NCBI GenBank assembly: GCA_022539475.1
Contig: VCMS01000049.1
Location: 62,001 to 126,000, forward strand
Source: Gracilaria domingensis
Taxonomy: Eukaryota; Rhodophyta; Florideophyceae; Gracilariales; Gracilariaceae
Length of the DNA: 64,000 nt
Reading direction: 5' to 3'
Below the pieces are notes generated by a model that was not told the origin of the DNA, ran no database searches, and saw nothing but the letters and a program-made list of their open reading frames with translations. How positions within the stretch are numbered: position 1 is the stretch's first letter; the number at the start of each line of letters is the position of its first letter. This document shows, piece by piece, positions 50,640 through 59,779 of this stretch. Both the position numbers and the translations under genes were made by a program.

Positions 50640-52480
50640 CTTTCGTGATGGATTCCATCATCAGATGGAGGACGGAGCGGAACTGGTGAGCGATGACCAC
50701 CAAGCCGCGTCTTTACTGGAGATGCTCTCTGTGCCTGACGTCATCTCACGCCAGCTTCGCATGACGTCATTGAATCGCTGACTGTAATTTCACAGCAATT
50801 TCACAGCATGCTTTCTGCGCCAACGAGAAACGAACAAGTACACCTCTGAATCGACGAATCCTTCGACGAGCTATCTGTCCACATGCACACGTATTGCATT
50901 CCGCGTTGACCACCGCCGCCGAGTCTCCAGCCGCGCGTGCTGCCGCCCCAGCAGCTACCGCAGACGCAGCCCCACATCTCCCTTCTCCAAGCGCACGACG
51001 CCGTCTACCACCGTCTGCTGCGGCGCAGTCACCAGTCCCCCGTCGTCCCCATGCGGCCGCGAAAGCGTTGGGAGCCCCGCGTGCCTTCGCCTCACGGCCC
51101 GCCGCTGCGACAAGCCCGACACCAGTTCTTGCGCGAATACACGCACTTGCTACCGATCGCAGCTTCGATGACCTCGCGCGCGAAATCCATCTCGTCTCGC
51201 GTGGCCCCGCGGTGGTGGTGCCGGTTGCCGGAAGACGTGCGCTGTGGCCAAAGCATTGGCGGGCGTGTACGGGTTGGCCGGCCGTGGCACGTTCTGCACC
51301 GCAGACGCCGGCGGTGAGCACATACGCGCCGCTGCTTGAACCTGCTCGCCGTGTGTCGCCGTCGAATGGGGCTCTCTCTTACGTGCGTTGTTTGCGCGGC
51401 TTTATCGATGCACGTGGCGGTTACGCTGACGGCGACACAGTTTTCGCCGGGTGCGGACAGCTCGATGCGACACGCACCTTCTTCGGAGAACCACTGGCAG
51501 CGGCGACAAGCTCAGATCCAACTTGTTCGTGAAGCGGCCGTGCCGTCGCAAGATTGCGAACCGTTCACGTCAAGGCTGGATCGCGCAATCGAACTTGGAG
51601 ACGTTGCCGCTTCTGCGACGGCGACGGCGACGGTGAGCGTGGGCGTGAGGGTGACGAACGGCGAGTGGCGACAAGCGGCAGCGACGATGTGCCACGCTGA
51701 CGCTCGACTTCATCCCCTAGGTCATCGTCACCTTCGCCGTGCAGCATGGCGACAAAGTCTCGGTTATTGATGCGTCGCAACGTTGGCGACGGCACATACC
51801 GCACTCGCGACGCATTTGATAGGTCTGTTTCGCGACTCGTGCAAAGCGTCTGCGGTGGAGTGGACGGCGTGCGCGGCGTGCATTGCACGGTGGGGGCTTC
51901 GTGTTGGGCATGTGGATGCGCCCGCGCGCCGCATGCTGAGATGCTATGGAGGCGCGGTCTGCTGGGGTTGAAGGGGACGAGCGCGACGAGGGAGAAGAAG
52001 AGATGGAGTGGGCCGCGGTTGTGTCGAATGACTGGTGTGGTTAGCTGCGGTGTTCGATGCGCTCGCTCGGAGGCTCGCGCGACGGGGAGGAGGCGGCGGG
52101 GCTGGGGCGAGTGCTGGTGGGGCTGTTCATGGTGGATGAGGAAGGATGGAAGGAAGGTCGAGCGAAGGGGGGAGTATGAGAGAAGCTGAAAGGTTGAGCG
52201 GGTGGGGGGGCCGGGGCGGAGAGGTGAGGCGAGAGCGCTCGGGCTTCGTGGGCGCGGACGGAGCGTGGAACGTCATTGCGGCGGCGACGGATGGAGCGAC
52301 GCGCTCTTCTTTGGGGTCGTCTCTGACGGCCTGTCGAGGCGAAGAGGGCAAGGGAGGAGCTCGCTCCATCGGGGACTGGTTTGGTTGCGTGTGTGTAAAG
52401 GTTTCGGGTGGGTTGAGAGCAATGAAGCACGCGTGGCCACGTTGAACAGCGATTAAAAGTCCAGTTTTCCTAACTTCCGT
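50640..52480. other. GC-rich region without a convincing gene
   Basis: Several overlapping long frames on both strands arise from GC-rich DNA (Ala/Arg/Pro-rich translations). The only frame with protein-like wording that I noticed (VTFAVQHGDKVSVIDASQRW near 51,720-51,780) is short. Composition shifts sharply to AT-rich after 52,500. Confidence 0.4.
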
Positions 52481-52859
52481 CGAATGGCAGGCGCGTCGTG
52501 TCCACGTTATTATCTTCGTAAATACCTCTATTTGTTAGTTGAATTTTCCCCGCCTTCCTCAATATATATGGATAAGTTTAAATGTTTTGTCCTTAATTCA
52601 TATAATCATCAATGTTTTGAGTTCTGCGAAAGAAAAAAAACAAGTTTTATTATTAATAAAATCTCTGAAGTTTTCTCATATTTTCATCGAAAGATCCCCA
52701 AAACCTATGTTCTACGCATTGAAATGTTGCAGAAAGCATGTCAAAAGCACCTTTTCGTCAGGCGTTTACCGTTGGTATTAGTATTTCAACGCACTCAGCG
52801 ATACGCTCTCAAGCACTCTTTCGACCTCTCCAAACTTGCGTTTTAAAAATATAAGTTCA

Positions 52860-53435
52860 ATGGCCAATATTTACTGTTTCGTGGAAAACTGTGTAGAAGA
52901 CCAGTTCTCATTTCGTTTCTGCGATAATAGAGTTTACAAAAGAAGTCTAGATCTCGATAAAGCATCTTTCAATCAGCTCAATGCATTCCGAACCGAAAGG
53001 CGGTTGGATTCTATCCGGTGGTCATCATTCATGAATGGTCTAGCGCTGGATATATCTTCAAAACAACTCCAGGAGGGAAAGTTCATGCTTAAAACGAATG
53101 AGGCAGATTGTTTTGCCACTTCTTTCATCATAAAAGGTGATGATCCTAATGTGATAAAGGACAACGCGATGAAGATGGGTCTGGCAGAGGCAATAAAAAA
53201 GGCATATAAAATGAGATGGCTGGCAAAACTCTCCAACTACAAATTGAAGGGAGGGGTTGCAGTCTTCGTCCTCAAAGATGCAGTTATGGTGACCATGGTT
53301 GTGATGCTGCTGTATCGAATCAGATATTCGATACAGCCGTGTCCATACTGTCCGGGGGGCTCTTGTACATGTTGGAACTACGAAAGAGAGCCGAGTTTAT
53401 TAGGGCCGAGTTTGTTAGAGCCGTACTCGATATAG
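52860..53435 (+). CDS. unknown protein, about 191 aa, possible membrane segment
   Basis: ATG 52,860 opens a frame with even composition (MANIYCFVENCVEDQFSF, RRLDSIRWSSF, AIKKAYKMRW). A hydrophobic stretch follows near the C-terminus (GVAVFVLKDAVMVTMVVMLL), then a Cys-rich end (CPYCPGGSCTCW). It sits in AT-rich DNA unlike the GC-rich DNA before it, so it may have arrived separately. No family was recognised. Confidence 0.4.
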   Translation: MANIYCFVENCVEDQFSFRFCDNRVYKRSLDLDKASFNQLNAFRTERRLDSIRWSSFMNGLALDISSKQLQEGKFMLKTNEADCFATSFIIKGDDPNVIKDNAMKMGLAEAIKKAYKMRWLAKLSNYKLKGGVAVFVLKDAVMVTMVVMLLYRIRYSIQPCPYCPGGSCTCWNYEREPSLLGPSLLEPYSI

Positions 53436-53594
53436 TGCTACGCATATTGGCATGCCATGACTTGTAAAATGCTTAACTTCAAAGTTGTCACTCTATATTG
53501 CCAAGTCCAAAATAGTGCCACCTGACTTGTAATGGCAAGGGGTAGCGCTATATAGCAAATCTGACTGTAACTGACTGATTATTAGTCATCTTAA

Positions 53595-53900
53595 TCATTT
53601 CGAGGTTGCAGAGATTTCTTGCTCGAAGCTCGGTTCTTGTATCAGGCATGATCTGAGTTTGTCCAGTTTTGGTTCGCGTAGTCCCAACGCTGAGCAATCA
53701 TGAATCGTCCCATATCGCGCTTCCCGATCATCGTGCTTCAGGAAATTTTCCGGATTGGTGTAGAAGAGGTTTGGTGGGATACAAGAGCTTAAGTCTTCGA
53801 GTGTACACATCTTCCAAGGAATTTTCGTCGAACGGTACGAACTACTTCGTGGTTCATTTTCGGCCCAAATCTTGTGGACCATTTCGTAAAGCTTGGACAT
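53595..53900 (-). CDS. small unknown protein, 101 aa
   Basis: ATG 53,900. Protein-like and polar (MSKLYEMVHKIWAENEP, CTLEDLSSCIPPNLFY). It lies about 220 bp downstream of the TIR gene on the same strand and could be a small neighbour or a leftover exon of a larger gene. No family was recognised. Confidence 0.3.
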   Translation of the reverse strand: MSKLYEMVHKIWAENEPRSSSYRSTKIPWKMCTLEDLSSCIPPNLFYTNPENFLKHDDREARYGTIHDCSALGLREPKLDKLRSCLIQEPSFEQEISATSK

Positions 53901-54116
53901 CTGTCGGTCATTGAGAGTGTTAAGTTAAGCCATAGTTTGCAAATCCTCGTTCGAGAACAAATCGATTCTACTTTTATCTAAAACGATTCAAGAGGCGTTT
54001 TACACAACCAGAACCGAATCTCCTCGCTACGCTTCGCCAGAAGTGTCAGAGCTATTGCCCGCCATTATTGTGAGCCGCCTTGGTCGCCTAATTGCTCTCG
54101 AACAAAAAATAGGCGC

Positions 54117-54719
54117 CTAATAATGTCTCAAGCGTGCCAAAACTGCACTCTGAGCGTGGTTGAGAAAGATTTCTCTGGCGTCTTGCATGCTCAGGGTGTC
54201 GGAATTGTCTGCACCGCAGTTGTTTTCGACGCCCTGGCGAACAGCAAGTGTGTGCAATGCACGTTTAATCTCGTCAAATGATATAGCTCCGTAATCTGCG
54301 CGCTGGAATAGCTCCCATTCGCGGAAAAGGGCGGCATAGTCGTCGAGAATGTCCTGAGATAAACACTGCTCTCGTGATAGGCGATAAAAGATCGGGATGA
54401 GCAACGGCGGCTTCTCATATTTGGCAAACGATTGTTCGTAATTGCGGACAAGCAAAAGAAGCTCTTGCACGGGCCAGGGCTTTACAAGGAACTCCGGGCT
54501 TAGGACAAAGATGCCGACGGGCGCGTTTCTCAGGTAGTTGCCCACGGAGGTTGGGTGAAATGCAGCGCGATGGTATACCTCCTCGTTGAAAAGGACGGAG
54601 CGAGTGGTGTGTTTCAGGCGCTCGCACAGCGGTCGCGCGATGGTCTCCTTGTCCTCATCAGCGTGGCTGATGAAGACATCAAATCGCGGCAACCGTGAGC
54701 GGGAAGAGCTGTTTGACAT
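54117..54719 (-). CDS. TIR-domain protein, 200 aa
   Basis: ATG 54,719. The TIR domain starts almost at once: RFDVFISHADEDKETIARPL (residues 12-31) gives the first strand and loop. VLFNEEVYHRA, VGNYLRNAPVGIFVLSPEFL and KPWPVQELLLLV follow. Glu86 in the last motif lies where plant and animal TIR NADases have their catalytic Glu (W-C-x-x-E-L). The rest (100-200) is helical with no second domain. TIR domains act in immune signalling or cell-death pathways by self-association and often NAD cleavage; this stand-alone form could be an adaptor or enzyme. The frame is intact. Confidence 0.75.
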   Translation of the reverse strand: MSNSSSRSRLPRFDVFISHADEDKETIARPLCERLKHTTRSVLFNEEVYHRAAFHPTSVGNYLRNAPVGIFVLSPEFLVKPWPVQELLLLVRNYEQSFAKYEKPPLLIPIFYRLSREQCLSQDILDDYAALFREWELFQRADYGAISFDEIKRALHTLAVRQGVENNCGADNSDTLSMQDAREIFLNHAQSAVLARLRHY

Positions 54720-54981
54720 GCAGAAAGGAGGTATGTGGAGGCTTGCCTACGTGCGTTTAGGGAGCGTGGAACCGTAGCAGGTCTCGGCCGACTTGAATGC
54801 GGATGATGGACGCACGAGAGCATTGCTCCTCCGCTTGCTTAGCTCTTGTACGGAGTGCATGGTCGTGGTAGAATCAGGGGTTGCGTCGATACCGGCGGTA
54901 GTGGTCGCAAGGTTGTCGATGGTTGAGCCCGTTTGGACGTCGGCTAAACGGGTGTCACACCGACATGACTTGCAACTGCTG

Positions 54982-57663
54982 CTATTGCTCTGGTTCGGCG
55001 GTTAGAAATTGATGAGCTGTGCGCGCCGGGGCAAAGCCGCGCGCGCCGCGCTCGCTGCGGCGCAGCTTGAGGCGCAGGCTGCTGCACGCCGCGCCAGCGC
55101 CGCCGCCAGCGCCGCCGCCGCCGCCACCACCACCAGCGCCACCTCCGCGAGGCCGACCGCCAACGCGCCCAGCGGCACCTCCGTCCGCGCCAGCCGCCTG
55201 CCCGACGGCGCCGCCACGCTCACATTGCGCGCCAGTGAGTACAGCACCATGCGCGCCACGTCCGGCGATCGTACGGTTTAGTAAAACTCCGGCACCAAGT
55301 TGGCCAGCTGCTTGGCGCCTACGGTCGCCGTGCCGTTGAAGCCCGGGCTGCCGAGGTACCCCATACCGGTTACCGTGGTGGCGCTTCTGTTCTCGAGTTG
55401 GCTGCGCCGTGGCGGTGAGCTGTTCAGCATGGGCACCATGTCCATGTCCAGCCTTAACAGGTACATCGCCATCTGCTTCTGATTTCCCACCTCCTCCACC
55501 CGCTCGCACCATCCGCGCCACTCCGTCAAGTTCCGCTTGCCGTTGGCCGAGAAGGAGGTCCGCGTCTTCAGGCTGTCTGCAAAGTAGCAATCCAGACCGC
55601 TGTCATTCAGCGCCTTGCACCTCAAACACGCAGAACGCTCTTTCACTTGCGTCCGCCATCTGGCCCATTTTGGTTCACCACCAGATCCTGCCGAGACTCC
55701 TCCAGTCGCCCCTGCGTCCACGACACGCGAATGTCTACATAATGCGGTGGAGTGTCCACGAAAAACTCCACAATCTCCTCCAAAAGGAGGTAGATCGCCT
55801 TCTCCGTCCCGCTCACACAACGGATTCGCCATGTTCCCGCATCACTGTCTGTCACGCTTGCAACCTTGGCCCATACCCATCCGTCCTCATCAGTGAACGA
55901 GCACGCGAAGAAAGCTTTTCTACCTCCCTCCCGAAGCAGGCCGATGCGCGTTCCGGTCCTAGTTTGGTAACTCAGCCAATCGTCAGTTGGCTCGGGGATG
56001 AACGCTCGCGCAATCGTTGTGGACCCAACTCGGGCGCATCACGAGAGGTCAGCGTTGTCTACAGATATGCCGGGATAACAATTAACAAGAATCGAACCAC
56101 AAGAATAAATATATGCCACCATTGACCCCTGGTGAGGCCCTCCCTCCACAGAGCAAACTTTGCGTTCTCCACCACGACATCGTTTCCCTTTCGTGCTCTC
56201 CAATACAGAACCAGTGCTGCTAGTTTAGAAGTGCAGTGGAACATACGCGGAAAGACAACTACTTCGAACAATAAGAAGATGAATGCTGCCACTACATTAC
56301 TGCCGAACGAAATCACAATCATGCTCCTCGTTGACATACACACTCTGTGTTTGCCACAAGCGACAGTCTGCTAAAAAGCCTGTATGACCGTACATGAGTA
56401 GCCGCGTGAATGACGCCGTCATATGTTGGAGGTACGGGGAGGCACGGGAAAAAAGGAAAACAGAAATAAAATACATAGCATAGCTTCAAACTGAACAAAC
56501 TAAACATTTAACTTCTGCGCACTGAGAACCAATCGGTAGAGAAATAAGCATGACGGAAACGAAAGGCGTGAGCGCATGCAAAAAGATGCCGAGCAAGCAA
56601 GACGCAAAGCCGATGAGAGACGCGGCGTCCGCAGGCACAGTGGTGTCTTACGTTAAGACGTGGTGCCTGCGGTACACGCTAATCGGCGCTCCAAATAGCA
56701 AGCAGTGCGGCAGGACCGGTTCCTCAATAAGAATGAAGGCCGCGAAAGCGCGACCGAACACCAGAGTTTAGACGCTGGCCGAAGCGCTGCTTCTATTCTG
56801 GAAGAACAGTGCGGCACGATCCGCCCAGCATACCAATGTGCGCCAGTTTACGCCATCGTTCACATTGGCGTTCATGGAGGCGGCGATTTGCACGGCTACG
56901 GACATCAAAATGAAGGGGGAGATAGCGGCGGAAGGTTCGTGAGCTGGCTAAAGATGGCACCGCGCACGCCGCACATTGCGCTAAGCCTGCCACACGCAGC
57001 ACCAACGGCGGGTGTCGCCACAGCGAATATGGTACGCGCCAGCGGGTGGTAGACGTGCGTATACAGTGGCGGCAGCGACGACGGCAGCGTCGGTGACGGA
57101 TTCAGTAGCGCCCAGCGGGACTGGTTTGTCTCACATGTTGGCGCGATGTGGGAGCAATAGCTTGGAGGTGCGTACCGCCACAAGGAACAGAGCGAAGGCG
57201 GCGGCGTCTTTTTGTGGACGTGTGCATCAGGAGAGTGGTCATCTTGTTCGTGCGGTACCGGAGGATGGCGTGTTTCCGGAACTGATGCTGGTAGTGCGGA
57301 GTGTGATTGGCGGGATAAAAGAGTCTGCAGCGACGAAAGCTGTTTTGTTAAGGCATCCATAGAACGTTGTTGCGATCGAAGCGATTCTTGTTGTCCACGA
57401 AGAATTTCTAAGAGCGCAGGGTCAGTGAAAGTTGTAGGCGACACAGGGTTTGTTACATTAATCGAAGAGATGTTTCTCTGCGATGGAGGATTCGATTCGT
57501 CTTCAATTGGCGTCACGGTAGATCGTCGTGCAGAAGACGCGGCTTCTGGTTCTTCGGAACGATGACGATGTTCTCGTGATGTCTGAGACGATTGGGCTCG
57601 CATATATGCTGGCTTACTCTGTTTAGAGCGTGTTCCGAGCAGGGCTTCTGAAGCGAGCGGCAT
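54982..57663 (-). pseudogene. multi-pass membrane protein locus, frames interrupted
   Basis: ATG 57,663 opens a cytosolic Ser/Pro-rich N-terminus with a coiled-coil stretch (LLEILRGQQESLRSQQRSM, LTKQLSSLQTLLS). Further pieces lie in order on the same strand but in changing frames. These are hydrophobic segments near 56.9, 56.6 and 56.3 kb (VVAAFIFLLFEVVVF, WHIFILVVRFLLIVI), a Cys-containing loop at 55.9-55.3 kb (SACLRCKALNDSGLDCYF), and a last hydrophobic Ala/Val segment near 55.1 kb. The layout is like the 434-residue protein at 43.7-45.0 kb. Short introns or decay could explain the frame changes. No family was recognised. Confidence 0.4.
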
Positions 57664-57846
57664 CGTATGCAATAAAGTTGTGTCAAAGGGCCAATTCCAG
57701 GGAGTCGGAATCGACGAAGATGCTACCAAATGTTAATACGATAGGGTGAGATCGAAAACGTCGGCAGTGTCGTGGCGTGGATCTGGCTGGTTTCTGCCAG
57801 ATCCTCTGCTACGATTGTTTATGTAGCAGAACAAAACAACAATAAA

Positions 57847-57943
57847 GCTAACGTTAACACTAAACGGTCCGTATAGATAAAGGGACGCTAACGTCTCGAA
57901 TCCATGCTATAACGTTAGCGCTAACATTGAGGCTATCTATACG
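57847..57943. repeat. interleaved inverted repeats
   Basis: GCTAACGTTA (57,847) pairs with TAACGTTAGC (57,910), and CGTATAGATA (57,870) pairs with TATCTATACG (57,934). The two pairs are interleaved rather than nested, as in a pseudoknot. It lies between the membrane-protein locus and the ankyrin gene. Confidence 0.6.
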
Positions 57944-58187
57944 TTCCATTACATTACTCTCAAGACAGGCTTTTTTGCTTTTCGAGAAAGTAAAACCTCG
58001 TCGAGATGTAAAAATGAGCAAGCACATCCGGTGACAAGGACTCATTAATCTTCCGTCAGTGGTTTAGCGATGACTTTCCTTTATTCGATCCTGGGTTGGA
58101 ACACTATAATGGGCATGATCATCACGATCATACAAAACTATTCATCCGAATGCAGTATCAAAAGTTGTGTGAGAAATACCAAGCTGG

Positions 58188-59762
58188 TTAGGCAAACAAA
58201 ACTTTCATGCCTACAGCAACAAACCCATCCTCAGTGATCCCGTTTTCATCATGGCTTTGTTCCGACAACAAAGAGTCCACGACTGATTCCTTCCACTCTT
58301 TATTGCTTCTTTTGAACGATACTGCTGCATGTGAGCCACCTTCTTCACTGCCAGACGTTTGAAACAATTCAAGCAGCAGACGTTTCGCAAGCTTCGTTTT
58401 CAGAATGCCTTTTGATCGAGTTGCAGTTCTAAACCTCGCACGAAGCTCGGATGGTTCTCGTTGACGTCGGAGATCTGGGTACTGCTTCCGCAGTACGAAA
58501 AACGATTTGGTGACTGCCTCCACGCTAAGCAAGCCATTTCTAGGATCCATTTCTTTCATGACAACCTCTTCAACGACATTCTCGTCAGCAGTCAGTTCAC
58601 TACCAGCATGATCTAGGTGCACTTGTAGTGCGCGTTTCAGCTCTGGAATGGCATCTTGAGCTGTGATCGTTTGTTCCACCAAAAGCGGCCTTGATGCCAG
58701 AAAACTGAGTGTTTGTCGAATCTCCATGTGGGATGGAGACAGATTACATTCCAGACCCGAGCCCACACGAATTTGTTCAGCGATGTGACTGTGTTGCGAC
58801 AGCAACAACAACGGCGTCTCTCCCTTCTTGTTCTCCTTTAACGGGTCGCCGCCTTCATCGCACAGCGCGAGTGCTATGGACTGTTCGTTACATCTTGCAG
58901 CGTGGTGGAGCGGGGTGTTCCCAGAGTTGTCGGTGCGGTGAACATCCGCACCGCTTGACAGCAGCGCTCTCACCACCACTAAGTGTCCTTCCTGTGCCGC
59001 CAAGTGCAACGCGGTGTTACCATATTTGTCAGAGAGGTTGACGTCGGCTCCGTATCTCAGTAGAACTTCAGCTACGACCAAATGCCCTAACCCTGCGGCT
59101 GTGTGCAACGCTGTCTCGCGAAGAAAGTTTGCCTCATTGACTTCGGCGTCAGCAGCCAGCAGTATTTCTGCGATTGTAGAGTTTCCGCTCTCTGCAGCAC
59201 ACATCAACGCAGTGACTCCATTGTCGTCTGCGTACTTGACTTTGGCGCCACGCGTTACGAGTGCTTCCACAGCAGTAGCATGTCCGTCATCAGCCGATAT
59301 CAAAGCGGTTCTTCCATCTTTGTCTGTCTCATTGATATTTGCGCCGCTCGACAGCAGTGCTTGGATCAAGTCTATGTGTCCTCCTTGAGCTGCCCAGTGC
59401 AACGCAGTGTTGTATTCCTCGTCGAAAAGGTTGACGTCCGCGCCATGTCTAAGAAGCTCTTCTGCTACCGCCAAATGTCCTTCGCGGGAGGCAGTATGCA
59501 ACGCTGTCTCACCAAGAAGATTCTTCTGATTTACTTCTGCGCCTCCGCCCATTAGAGCTCTTGCGATCGTGAGATTTCCTCTCTCTGCGGTACACATCAA
59601 CGCAGTGCTGCCGTCTGCGTCCACGCAATTCACTTCGGCTCCACCCTGAATGAGTGCTTCCACGACTTTCACATTTCCTTGGTCAGCGGCGCGTAGCAAT
59701 GCAGTTCCGCCATCTTTGTCAGTGCCATTGATTAGTGCGCCGCTTGATAGTAGCTCGACCAT
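58188..59762 (-). CDS. ankyrin-repeat protein, 524 aa
   Basis: ATG 59,762 (MVELLSSGALINGTDKDGG); an in-frame stop lies just upstream, so this is the first possible Met. About ten ankyrin repeats fill residues 1-310, with consensus words such as GNTALHLAAQEGHLVVVRAL and LLSSGADVHRTDNSG. The first four full repeats are followed by a second, clearly related set of four: INGTDKDG.../NCVDADG.../NQKNLLGETALHTA.../NLFDEEYNTALHWAA against INETDKDG.../KYADDNG.../NEANFLRETALHTA.../NLSDKYGNTALHLAA. The block was therefore duplicated. The last 200 residues are charged and helical with no known domain. The role is probably protein-protein binding; partner unknown. Confidence 0.8.
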   Translation of the reverse strand: MVELLSSGALINGTDKDGGTALLRAADQGNVKVVEALIQGGAEVNCVDADGSTALMCTAERGNLTIARALMGGGAEVNQKNLLGETALHTASREGHLAVAEELLRHGADVNLFDEEYNTALHWAAQGGHIDLIQALLSSGANINETDKDGRTALISADDGHATAVEALVTRGAKVKYADDNGVTALMCAAESGNSTIAEILLAADAEVNEANFLRETALHTAAGLGHLVVAEVLLRYGADVNLSDKYGNTALHLAAQEGHLVVVRALLSSGADVHRTDNSGNTPLHHAARCNEQSIALALCDEGGDPLKENKKGETPLLLLSQHSHIAEQIRVGSGLECNLSPSHMEIRQTLSFLASRPLLVEQTITAQDAIPELKRALQVHLDHAGSELTADENVVEEVVMKEMDPRNGLLSVEAVTKSFFVLRKQYPDLRRQREPSELRARFRTATRSKGILKTKLAKRLLLELFQTSGSEEGGSHAAVSFKRSNKEWKESVVDSLLSEQSHDENGITEDGFVAVGMKVLFA

Positions 59763-59779
59763 GGTTGTTAACAACTGTT

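Noticed and set aside
50894-52456. Several GC-rich frames as genes, including a possible phosphatase-like reading
   Set aside because: Frames overlap on both strands, lack good ATG starts, and no catalytic motif could be confirmed.
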